A stretch of DNA of 64,000 nt. Source: Mastigamoeba balamuthi (Eukaryota; Evosea; Mastigamoebida; Mastigamoebidae). The position numbers and the translations under genes were made by a program. The notes beneath the pieces are model-generated. The model was not told the origin of the DNA, ran no database searches, and saw only the letters and a list, made by a program, of their open reading frames with translations. Positions 49,285-60,423 of the stretch are shown here, piece after piece. Where the stretch lies: contig CACRSC010000010.1 of assembly GCA_902651635.1 (NCBI GenBank), positions 1,072,405-1,136,404 on the forward strand, written 5' to 3'. Each line of letters opens with the position of its first letter. Positions within the stretch are counted from its first letter, which is position 1.

Positions 49285-50957
49285 ATGTCGTACACTAGCT
49301 TCGGGGCGTCCTCGCCAGACTCGCTGGAGAAGGGCGCGGGCAGCGGCCCCGACGGCTCGCTGCCAGCGACGTCGCCCTCGCCCCAGCGCCAGCAGCAGCA
49401 GCAGCAGCGCGACGAGGAGCTGGCGGAGCAGAAGTCGAGCAGAAGCGAGGACCCCGTGCGCGCACTCGTGGCCAAGGCCGCGTGGTTCGTCAGCGCCGCG
49501 ATCAACCACAGGCCCCTGCGCATCGCCGTGTGCACTGTGGGCGGCATGAGTGAGCCCACACCCTCACCGCCCCACCTCCTCTCTCTTCCTTCTTCCTCCT
49601 GTGCTGCTCGCTCTCTGCTGTTTTTCCTAACTCCACGTCGTGTCGCCGGGGTGTGCGCCAGTGCTGGGGCTGCTCCTGTTCATCATCATCACGAGCAGCG
49701 CGGCGCCGCAGGACCAGAACTACAGCGTCGACGACGTCTGCCCGACGAACCAGCAGCTGTTCAACCTGCCGTCGTCGTGGCACGACCGCGTGCACGTCAC
49801 AACGACGCCCCCGAAGGCACGGTTTCCCCATCCCCCGCACACGCCCCCTCTCTTGACGTGTGGCGCGTCACGCCATTTCAACACGTCACTGCTGACTAGC
49901 GGGAACGAGCTTCTTTGCATGACGTCTGCGTAATACCGATTGAGCAACGGAATCTCACGTTCCGCGCTGCAGGCCAAGGTGATGCTGTTCAGCTCCACGC
50001 CGCAGATCCTGCCCAAGAATAAGACGCAGGTGACGTGGTCGCTGGACCGCAAGGTCTCGAGCGACGGCGTGTCCGCGCTCCCCGTGACGCTGCTCGAGGG
50101 CAGCAGCATCAAGGTCGACGTGTCGCTCGACCCCGGCTCGGGCGACGGCTACTGGACGCAGTTCGTCGTCGTGCGCGGCGCCGAGCAGTACTCGAGGCTC
50201 GTGGCCGGCAAGAGCTACAGCCACGTGTTCATCAAGCAGGGCATGCCCGCCTCTGTCAGCATCGAGCCCGTCGACTCGACCGACACGTACTACTTTGTCG
50301 TGCAGAACAGGTGCGCAGCATCTGCCCAGCAGCCACGGGCCCACTCCTGACACCACGCGGGACAGGGACCGTCAGGGGTTCACGTTCAAGTACAAGTTCG
50401 ACGCGACGAAGACGTTCTACGACACCAAGGACGCGGTGCAGACGTGCCGCGACTCGCAGACGTGCAGGTTCGAGATCGCCGGAGCGCGCAAGGTGCTCGT
50501 TGAGCTGCCCTTCGCCTCCACCTGCGAGCCCGTGCGCGTCGGCGTCGACGTGCTGCGCTCGAGCACGTACTGGAACGTCTTCGGCTCGATGATCGCCATC
50601 TGGATCATCCTGGTCGTTGTCTCGTGCGCAGCCATCTGGTGGGTCTTCGTCCGCGAGTCCTCTCCGTACAGGGCCAGTGCCGTCGTGAGCCCCGCCGAGA
50701 CCCGCTCGCTGCTCTCCGGGGCGGGCGCCTCGTCGTCGTACGGCGGCGCGGAGTCTGCTGTCCCGACGGGGACTCCGGGGCCCGTCTCGACCCCGCCAGC
50801 ATCGCCCGCCCCGGCTGAGGCGCAGGCGGACAGGGAGCTGCCTGTCGTCCAGAGCAACAAGAGCCCCTCGCGCAGCCCCGCCCCGCAGCAGCAGCGCAAG
50901 TACGTGAGCCCGTACGACACAACGGACCAGTTCTTCGGGGAAGGCGGTGAGAACTAG
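49285..50957 (+). CDS. Unrecognised two-pass membrane protein
   Basis: Exons are read as 49285-49549, 49662-49816, 49973-50310 and 50366-50957 (449 residues). The second intron appears to start with GC; GT donors a few codons upstream (at GTCACA or GTGCAC) are alternatives. The N-terminal 85 residues are polar with a Gln run. A first membrane helix spans a splice (LGLLLFIIITSSAA), followed by a luminal or extracellular domain of beta type (VTWSLDRKVSS, SIKVDVSLDPGSGDGYWTQF, VVVRGAEQYSRLV, FTFKYKFDAT). A second helix (MIAIWIILVVVSCAAIWWVF) leads to a Ser/Pro-rich cytosolic tail. The two-helix layout recalls plant APD1-4 proteins, but the RING finger of those is absent and I do not claim homology. 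Confidence 0.7.
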
Positions 50958-51726
50958 GAGGCGGAGCAGACAGATAGGCGCCGTGGCCGTGGGGAGATGG
51001 CCCCTGAACTTGGCAGTTGGGTTGATAGAAAGAAAAAGTCTACCACCGTACTCACCTTACCCCGTGCCACCCTGTACATGTCCCCAAGTTCTGCCGCATC
51101 CCCCGCCTGTTAGGAATACCTTCAACAATTGCAACAGCGTTTATCGGCAAGGACTGCGTTGTCCTCGCCCACGTCGTCGCTCTCTGGTTGCCTCGCAATG
51201 GCTCATCATCGTTGCAATCATGGCACCATCGACAGCTGAAGGCTATCACGCCCTGTCGCTCCACTTGAACTCCATTCAGGGAAATCAAAGTGTGAGCACA
51301 GCTGACTGTCGGCAGTGTATGGAACCTGGGTATTCACCAAAAGAGAGACTGTTGTGGAACGGATTCTGAGCCCGGACCAGAAGCTCGCAACTTGCAAAAC
51401 CGCCCTCCCCACTCACGGGTACTCTGACGACCCGACTACACCTGCTCTCGCCCGTGTCGCAGTCTCACCTGTTACCTGCGAAGCAATCCACGCAGCCCGC
51501 GAACACAGCCAAGCGCTCACGAGGGCCTCTTGTGCCGTCTCTCCTGGTCTAGACATACGTATGCGAATACTGAGACTTGAAAAATCTGGGTGAGTATCTT
51601 TCGTGGTAGAAATCGGACACCTCAAGGTGGTCGCAGGTCAGTGGACCTCGGTCTATTTATGGCTATCCGGAATTCTCGTGCTGATATTCTATCCTAAACA
51701 CAACAGGGCTCAGGTCAGAGCTAAAT
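50958..51726. other. 0.77-kb intergenic region
   Basis: No supported coding exon or RNA gene. It should include the 3' UTR of the preceding gene and the promoter of the prominin-like gene. Confidence 0.4.
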
Positions 51727-54523
51727 ATGGCGCAGGTGATCAGGCCTACTCTCCTCTCCGCCCTCACCCTCCTGCTGCTCCTGCTGCGCGCCCATGCCTT
51801 CGACATCACTGTGGGTCCCCTATCACTCTCCCCGTGGCCGCTCACCGGTTGCCGCCAAGGACGAGAGCTCAGGGAGCTTCGACGACGGCTCGCTCTTCGA
51901 CAGTGGACCTCGCCAGGGGGGCTCGCTTACGGCAGCTGCCCCACTCATGGCCGGCGTCCGAGATATGCTGCCCCGCCCCAAGCTCGACATCGAAGTCGGC
52001 GACATCGACTTCTCGCAGGTCAAGGCGTACGGCATAGTGCGCCGAACCAGTTTGATTCCTCCCCCAATTCCCGCTCTTTCTTCACTCAAAACCACCTTGC
52101 AGCGTGTGGGGGTCATCGCCGGGCCCGCATTCGTCCTGGGTATTGTCTCGTTCATCGTGGGCTGCTTCTTCGTTCCTATCCGCCTGTGCTGCTCGTGCTG
52201 CCGGAAGAAGAAGGCACCGAAAAAACACTCCAAGGCACGCAGGAGGAGTGTACCTACGCTGCGGGTGCTGTTCGGCATAATCGTGATCTACGGGTGCGCC
52301 GTGGGGCTGTGCGGGAACACGTTCTTCTCGAACGTCCTCGGTGACGTGTACAACGTTGGTGACAACCTTCTCGGAACCGTGCTGGACCTCGGCGACAACG
52401 CCACGACGTTTGTGGGGACTGTCAGCAGCACCGCAGAGGAACTGCTGAACAAGTCGCTCGCTCTTTTAGACCCTGTCGCGGGCCTCTCGGACCTGTGCGG
52501 CAACCTCTCGGCGGAGATCAGGCTGTCGCGCGACAAGCTCGACGAAATCACAACAGCAGTTCAGAACCTCAAGGTCGTGACCTCTGCAATCAGGGACCTC
52601 AAGGTGAACGTTGTACCGGCGTTCCAGACATCTGCCTCACAATCTCTCAACGACGTGGCGGATCTACTCGATGTCACGGAGAACCAACTGCTCAAGGTCA
52701 CAAAGGAGGCGCGCGAGCAGTCCGAGAAGTTCCTCGCCCAGGCGCAGAACACGACGGAGGGCATAACGAACAAGATCAACGACTCGTTAGACAAAGTGAG
52801 GGACGTGACAGAGCAGTACCACCAATATGGCACGATGGCTCTGGGGTACGACCGGTACAGGCTGGCAGCCCTCGCAGTCATACTCGTCCTGCCACTCCTG
52901 GCTTTTATTTTTGTAACTGTGGCCTTTGTTGCTAAGCAGAGCTGGCTGTTTCACATGTACGTATCATTTCCATGGACCGATTTGCCTGATGGGCCACGAC
53001 AGAGTCTTCGTGCTTTCATTCTTGTCCATGTCTCTGCTATTCATTCTGGGCGCGGCATGGCTCGTGATGGGCATCGTCGTAAGCGACGGGTGCGGGGAAA
53101 TGCCGTCTCTGGTTCCGGTGTCTGTCAAGAAGATTATCGTGAGATGCGGAAAGGGGGAATCACTCCTCTCAATCGTGGGCATTGACGACATCAACGTATC
53201 CGCCATTCTGCCACTGGTATCACACAATTTTTTTTGTAACAGATGACGAGCCAAAGTGACCCGTATTCGACAGGACACTTTGACAGAGTTCCAGCACAAG
53301 GGCGAAAGGCAACTTAACAGCACAAACATGGAGTCATACATCGCTCAGCTCAACACTTTGACGTCGTTCGACGCCGGTGCCGGAAACCTGAGCGAGGTGC
53401 TGAGGGCACTGGGGTACAACAGCACCACAGACCCAGAAGATCAGTTCAACGCAAGCATAGAAGCTCTGAATAACCTATCCGAGACATCCTGCCCACCATC
53501 GAGTCCATGCACTGGCATCACCTACACAAGGGACAATTACACGCAGCTTGATGTTCGTACAAACGATTCCATTCAGGCGCCCCAATTCACCATTCTATTG
53601 TTTTCTTTGTAGGCCAATAAGTATCCCCCGGAGGTAGGGCCCCAGCTCAACCAGATCGTGAACCAGATGACCTACTATGATAACATCATTAAAGACGCCA
53701 ATGCCTTTGCCTACAATATCTCCGTCATCCAGGCCAAGCTGTTGGGCCTTAATACTTCTGCGAACTCAGCTGTGTCGACATACTCGGAACTGAACAGTGA
53801 ACTCAACAAACTTATCTCTGGATTTGTTCCCGAATTTCGTGGATACGTCGAGGACTTCAGCAACATGGTGACCTCTTTCTTTGACAACCTTCAGTGCAAG
53901 TTCGTCCAGACGTCATTCAGATCACTGCACCAATCGCTTTGCAACTCTGCCGTGTAAGACTATTTCAATAACCTCTGAAGATCTCACCAATTACTCGTTC
54001 AGATCAAGCTTCGACTTACTGACAATGGGGTGTTGCACTGCTGCTCTGTTCACTTTTCCGACTCTGATATTTGATTGTCTGCTGATGCCAATGTCAAAGA
54101 AGCATTCCAACGACGGGTTCACGATCTTTGATGTACCTTCATTCTGCTACTCTCATTCTAATTTTGCAAATCTCCCAGAACAAGAAGAGAAAGAAGAGGG
54201 TCGGATCGAAAAACGCCATTTATCCGGAGCCAGGTAATAATACACCAGACCTCGGACAGGCAACTGGAATGGAGAGACATCCATCAGAGCTCATCCGATG
54301 CCCCGAATATGGAGATGTTGCATGTGAACTCCCGAAGGAGCCCACCTCTGCTCCAGCAGCAATCGGAGAACCCCCCAGTGGGAATCCAGTTGCACAACAA
54401 GCACAGGGTTCCGCTGTTGCTCAGGAATCAATTTCTGAGAAACCGCAGAATGAGCACCAGGAAGATACACAGCCAGAATGTGCGAAACCAGGACCAGAGA
54501 ACAACACTGCACAGAATTCGTGA
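51727..54523 (+). CDS. Prominin-like multi-pass membrane protein
   Basis: Eight exons, 51727-51810, 51860-52036, 52103-52956, 53003-53216, 53274-53552, 53613-53899, 54003-54132 and 54179-54523, give 789 residues; the introns are 46-103 nt. A signal peptide (LLSALTLLLLLLRAHA) is followed by helices at AGPAFVLGIVSFIVGCFFVP, RVLFGIIVIYGCAVGLC, LAALAVILVLPLLAFIFVTV and FLSMSLLFILGAAWLVMGIV, with a last one at LLTMGCCTAALFTFPTLIFD. A Cys-rich basic loop (CCSCCRKKK) follows the first helix. Two large helical ectodomain loops carry many N-glycosylation sites (NTT, NGT-type, NLS, NNS). Five helices with two large loops match the prominin (CD133) layout, which marks plasma membrane protrusions and binds cholesterol. 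Similarity is architectural rather than by motif. Confidence 0.66.
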
Positions 54524-54761
54524 CATCTGCCACTGATGACACACTACGTAGAATACAGTTTTTCTGTTGGGACAATATTCAACCTAACATACAATTTGTC
54601 GAGTTGAACAATTTCTCTCACTGTTGAGCTGCCGATCTTCTCACTCTATTTATCAAACAAGAGACAGTGCGGTTGTTTGATAACCCATCACATTTCACTT
54701 CTCACAGGTTGCCTCCCTGTTGATTACTGGGGCAGTAACCTCGAGGCTGCATTGAGGGCCA

Positions 54762-57700
54762 TTAGATGGCGGCAAGCCTCTCACTGATTCTCTTGAACGG
54801 CGGGCGCTTACTGGGCTCCTGAGACCAGCAGCTGCACATCAGATGTATATACTCAGCACTGTACGTTCCCAGCTTCTTGGGGATGACAGGCCTTCTGCCA
54901 TCCATGATCTCCTGGACAACAGCCACCTGGTCAAGGCCCTTGAATGGCAGCTCGCACGAGAGAATCTCGTGCATGACGATACCGAAACTGTACACATCTG
55001 ATGCCCCCGAGTACTGCCCGTTGCTGATCACCTCGGGAGCCATCCAGGCGATGGCGCCGCAGAGCGTGCTGGTCTTGTTGGCTGTCTTGACTGCCGCCAG
55101 CCCAAAGTCCGACACCTTCACGTCCATCTTGCTGCTCAGCTGGAGGAATGGGCTGAGTAGAGGAAAATGAAGGGGAGAGTACGAGAATGTTGGAGGACTT
55201 GAGGTCTCGGTGGACAACGTTGCACTTGTGCAGGTATGTCATCGCATTGCAGACCGAACCCAGGACTGCAACACCTTGCTGCTTGTCCATCTGGGGGCCA
55301 CTGCTGATGATCTGGCGGAGGCTGCCCCTGTCCATCCACTCGGTTACGATGAACATGTTGCTGGGCTCCACACACGCTCCCATCTGATATGATGCAATGA
55401 AATGAGACTCAATCACATTGTGTTGTGCGAGGAATAATCCAGAGAGCAGTAGTCTTTGAACAAGAAGAGACCCACAAAGAGGAGGATGTTGGGGTGACGA
55501 ATCTCGGAGATGAGCACGATTTCCTTTATCTGTCGTTCTATCTCCGCTGTGGTGATGCTGTCCACCTTCTGCCTGAAGAACTTCTTCACTGCCACCGTCT
55601 GTCCACGCCATACTCTGTAGAAGCAGAGTAATGTCAGAATAGACCGTACGATGTTAATGCACTCTCACTCACCCCTTGTGGACCACACCGTAATTGCCCC
55701 GCTCCATCGGCTCGCTAGTGGTCTCGATCTCGTTGGGCACTATCGCCCACGACGGGGCAGTTGTCTGCGAAAACCGCTCATAGAGATCGGCATCGGGAAT
55801 GGGTGACTTCTGTGGTGCGGTGTCTGCAGCAATCCGAGGAGCCTCGAGCATGGGGAACTGGCGGTCGAGTCCGGTAATCACGAAGTCGAAGAGGTCCTCT
55901 GGCTGGGAGAGGCCGCGCAGTTGTGCAGTCCCGGAACTGCGTATCTGGCCCAGCCGTGCGATTGTGCCCTGGTCCTGCTGAACTTCCTGTACTGCCGAAG
56001 AGCTCAGGAGGATCTGCCCTCCCTGGGCTGCCGATGCCACAAGGGAGGCCTTGATGACACAATGGCCAATGAAGTCGATGGTCGATTTGCTATCGTCTGA
56101 GAAGCCCGCAGCAGACGTTGTCGAGGTTGCAATGTCGGACCCCTGCGATCTGTTCACCACTGGCTGCCCGTAGTGGATGCCCATCCGTACTCGCAGCCCC
56201 TGGAATAGAACGGTTTCTCCTGCGTCTGTGGAGCCAACCACCTGTCAGTGTGTTTTTTTTTGGGGGGGCTGGCTGCGGTACCACTCAAGATGCGTCTGCA
56301 CGATGGGAACTCGAGCAGCTCAGGGTTCCAGTTGAGGTGCACCAATGAGCGCTGAGCATCGACGCAAAAATGCAGCGCATCAACCGTGGACTGGAAGGCG
56401 ATCATGAACGCGTCTCCCTGCGTCTTGACTTCGTAGCCTTTGTGGCTGTGAAGAGCAGCGCGCATGACGGCGTGGTGCTGGTAGAGGGCCTGCTTCATCA
56501 CACGAGGGTTCCACTCCCATAGCTCTGTCGATTGCTGGATGTCTGCAACAGGACTGCGTGAGAGGGGTGGACAGAAGAAAGACCCAGAGGGCACGTGCCG
56601 TACCCGTAAAGACGATTGCCATGTACCCGGTTGGCGCACGGCGGTCGTGAGTGGCCTCCTCTGTGGACTTCTGCGAAATGATGCAGTGTGGTCAATGTGG
56701 CATAAAGTGTGCAAAGAGGGAAGAATGTGAGAAGCACAATGACGTCGTTGAGGAGCTCTCGCGACTTGTTGAGTCTTAAGGTGATCTCTGCGAACTCAGG
56801 ACGTGCAACAGGGGCCTGGTGCCAGCACTCCTCCATCAGCAGCCGCAGCGGCTGCACGCTGTCGAACTCGGGCCCCACCTGGGGCCTGTGGCCCTCGACG
56901 ACGCGCGTCGCCACCAGAACGGGGTTGGTGTCGCTGTAGGGCAGCTCGCGCATCACCGTCTCCCAGACCATCACGCCGAAGGCGTACACGTCGCTCTTGG
57001 TCGAGAACAGCCCCTGGTCGACGACCTCGGGGGCCGACCACAGCAGGCTGCCCAGAACCGAGTCGTCCCTGTGCTCGGCGGCGCTGCCGTGCTTGTGCGC
57101 GATGACGGTGAGCCCGAAGTCGCACACCTTGGCCTGCATGCTCGCGGACAGCTGGTCCACCGTGGCAGCCCCCACCCCACCGACACAAATGAGGTGAGGC
57201 TTGCGTTCGTGTGTGGGTTTCGTGGATTGCCATTGCGGCGGGCGAAAGCGGGAGGGGTCAGAGCAGAGTCAGCCGGCGCACGAGGACGTTGGAGCTCTTG
57301 AGGTCGCGGTGGATGATGGGAGGGTTGCTGCCGTGGAGGTACGCCATCCCAGCCGCGACGTCGCCGAGGATGCCCAGCTTCGTGCCCACGGGCATGGGCG
57401 TGGCCCTGTCCGACAGCACGTCGAGCAGTGACCCGCCCGGCATGTACTCGGAGACGATGGTCAGGCTGGTGTCGCTCTTGAGGTAGCACATGAACAGCAG
57501 CAGGTTGGGGTGCCTCAGCGCCTTCATGATGGTGACCTCCTGCAGCAGCTTGCCCTCGTCGATGTCCACGATGCCGGCCGTGCGGATCACCTTTGCTGCC
57601 ACTTGCACGCCCCTCCACTCCGCCCTGTGCGGCAGCGGCAGCGGCAGCGGGCTGTGAGGAAACCACTTGAACTGCTGCTCTTGGCTTCAGTGGCTCACTG

Positions 57701-59650
57701 GTACACAGTGCCGAAGCTGCCGTGTCCCATCTCGTTCCCAATCCTCAATTCTGACGGATCCACGAGAAACTGGTGTGCGCTCGATTCGATCTGCCAGATA
57801 TCGTCTCCGGTGAGGGAATGCAAGCTGTGGGCGTAGAACTCACCTTGTCCAACAACCTACGATGGAGGCGATGCTGGTTTTCGAAGTACGAACCCACCAC
57901 AACACCGACAAATAGCACTATCACAAGACCCCCGAAACCGCCGACTACACCACCAACCACCCGAGCCGTAACGCTACGGCCGGACGAGGAAGGCCACGGG
58001 GGATGCAGAGGATCGACTGCAATGCCTTTCCCTATCGTCCAATTGCCGATGACCCTCAGGGTGTCATCGCCCTGCAGCCACTTGTAGAGTGTGATGGTTG
58101 TGTAGCGGTCTCCGTTCTCGTCGAAGGAGATGGTGCCAGTAGTACCCGTGAAGCTGAGAGAGATGAGTGTCGAGTACAGCAGCGACCTATTGTTGGGGTC
58201 ATGGCGAGCCCTGATCATCTTCCTCAGCCCGAATATCAACGTGGCTGCTGCATCATACTCGAGGTACGTGTACATGCTCTTGGGATCGCTGTTACCCATG
58301 AAACTGGCATAGTCTCTGTCAAACTGGAGCGTCCGCTCGTTGTATGTCAGCGCAGTTCCCATCCCGAGAATTCGTGTGCTGAAGTTGAGTTCCTTTCCCA
58401 GCTCTGGAGCCGCTGTCAGACCGGTGGCTGAGGAAGGCCAAGAGAGGCTTGCACCTGGATACTCAGCAGCGATCTTGCCAAGTGTATCGTAGGTGATGAT
58501 GCCGCCACCAAGGAGCCACGTGAAGGGCAGATGCAGCATCCCCAGAGTGCGTGCAGCCTCGAGGATAGGAAGACACGTCTTTGATGAGCAGTACACCACA
58601 TACACCTCTGCCTTCGTTGCTTCGAGCTCCGCCAACTGAACGTGATGGTGAGAACAATTCGCAGAATCGGATGACGGCGGAGCAGAGAGGGATCAGACAG
58701 TTGTTTTCAGCTGTTCGGGATGTGTGACAGTGGGCGAGTAGTAGATGGTGGCCACAACTTCGATCGGTGGCTTCATGCGCGCTGCGTATATCACCAGCTT
58801 CTCGAGGCCACCGTGGCCGTAGCTGTCGTTGTTCCCGATGCCTGCGATCCGCTTGATTCCATACATGGAGAGCAACTGGACCATGCCGAGGCTCTGTTGC
58901 AGTGTGTGAGAGCGGGGCCTCTGCGCTGCCAGTGCGCAGTCAGGAGCGCACAGTGAGGGAGTCTGGCGAGACGACGCGCATGAAGCTCGGGTACTTGGTC
59001 TTGTCGCTGAGCAGAGGGCTCGAGGACTGCGGAGAGATGACGGGGATGCGGCTGGGGGTCAGTCCTGGGTGCGTGGCGTTGCCGTCGAGCAGCGACATGC
59101 AGACACGGCTCGAGTCCCCGCCGATGACAGCCACCACAGGGAACTGGCTGAATCTCGCCGCTGCGACCGGACCGAGGCTCTGGTGGGGCCCTTAGATGAG
59201 TGTTCATTTTCGGCATGCGAAATTTGGAGGAAAAGCACTGGTAAACCCAAACCGACAGATACTACGGAAAGCCTCGTTTCGAAAAGAGCTCTGAAGGCTC
59301 TGGGGGCCGGCGCACAGTCGAGCTGCTGTCGTCAAAGAGGAGGATTGAGGCCTTGTTTTCGCCCAGCTCACCAGTGGCGGAGGCGTTCATGAGGGCCATA
59401 CACGCCCCCATGATGAGCTGCATTCTCGTAATAGTAGGCCTCGTTAGTTGGATGGCTGGGGTCGTGCAGTTGCACTAGCCTGATAGTTGGCAAGCGATGG
59501 ATGGGAGTAGAGGATGCCGACAGCAAGAGTACCAGCTTGGGGGTGTGCTGCGTTCTCGCTCTCGAGGATCGTACAGGGCGTCCAGTTGAACGGTGGTAGT
59601 ACTGCGGCAGCGACCTGCGGCAAGGTGGAAAGGTTGGCTCAGGCCAGAGG
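54762..59650 (-). CDS. Receptor with ligand-binding domain, two TKL kinases and a cyclase-like domain
   Basis: Many exons; the 5' end is unresolved (near 59650 or beyond). In order: a type 1 periplasmic-binding-protein-like sensor (FPVVAVIGG, IKRIAGIGNNDSYGHGGLEK, WLLGGGIITYDTLGK, NDPKSMYTYLEYDAAATLIF-like); a transmembrane helix (about 57890-57965); kinase 1 (GHGSFGTVY, VAAKVI, HRDLKSSN, CDFG, SAPEV); a class III cyclase-like domain (about 56640-55900; VFT-DIQQSTELWE, EVKTQGDAFMIAF); and kinase 2 (GNYGVV, VAVKKFF, HRDLKSSN, SDFG, MAPEV), ending at 54762-54764. Introns include 59180-59315, 58894-58951, 58636-58698, 57791-57843, 57625-57698, 57152-57281, 56671-56737, 56543-56603, 55615-55672, 55384-55475 and 55140-55182. 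Both kinases look active. In the cyclase-like part the VN-x-AAR motif reads VIKASL, lacking the catalytic Asn and Arg. Confidence 0.88.
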
Positions 59651-60423
59651 CGCTGTGTTGGCGGAAGCATGGCACGTTGCGAACCATCACGAAAGGGAGT
59701 AGCCTGGCTTGCATCTCGAAGGTGAGTGCTGGTGGCAACGAACAGGGTCACTCGATTTTTCAGAAATGACCAATGCCAACAAGATAAGGACTTTTTACGT
59801 GGCGGGCGTCTGTATTGCCTAAAAAGAAGTTTGTGCCAGGTTATCGGGTGAGCGCAAAGTGGCCGGAAAAGCAGACTGGAATCAATGTCATAATATCTTT
59901 CCTGGAGTGTTTTTGATCACCGGCTGCTGCTAATGTCTTCTTCACAAGAACTTGTCTCTTGCCTCTTGAGAAGGGAAATGGATGACTAAACGGGGTCATG
60001 TCCTTAGGAATTCTGAAAATGCTCGGCGGTCACCTTACGCTCTGTAGCGGGTTCTGCGAGATTGGAAAGAGCGCTGCTGAGGCCCTGGGCATCGCCGCGG
60101 ACTTTCCACTACTCAATATCATCACCTGTATGGTGTACTTGGAGTCTCCCATGGGACCTCTCAGTTTGGTTTGAAACAAACAGTACGGCGTTGATGCTCG
60201 TAGTCCTTCTCTGGGGAGAGCCCGTTCTCTGCCACGGGGCCTTGCAGGACCCGCGGGGGAACCTACTGTTCACCAGTTTTTGCGATAGAAGTTTTAAACC
60301 GAACTGTAAAGCGACCCAGGGAGCACCAGCCCCCGTTATCATCATATATCGTGCGCGTTGCTTGAGCTGCCGAGGATTGTCCATAACAGTTTCTTTGCTG
60401 ATTGTATTACTGTTTGACATGAA
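59651..60423. other. Spacer between the tandem receptor genes
   Basis: About 0.7 kb between the 5' side of the first receptor gene and the stop codon of the second. It contains ATAATATCTT near 59891. The first exon (signal peptide) of the 54762 gene may lie here, but I could not identify it. No other gene is supported. Confidence 0.35.
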
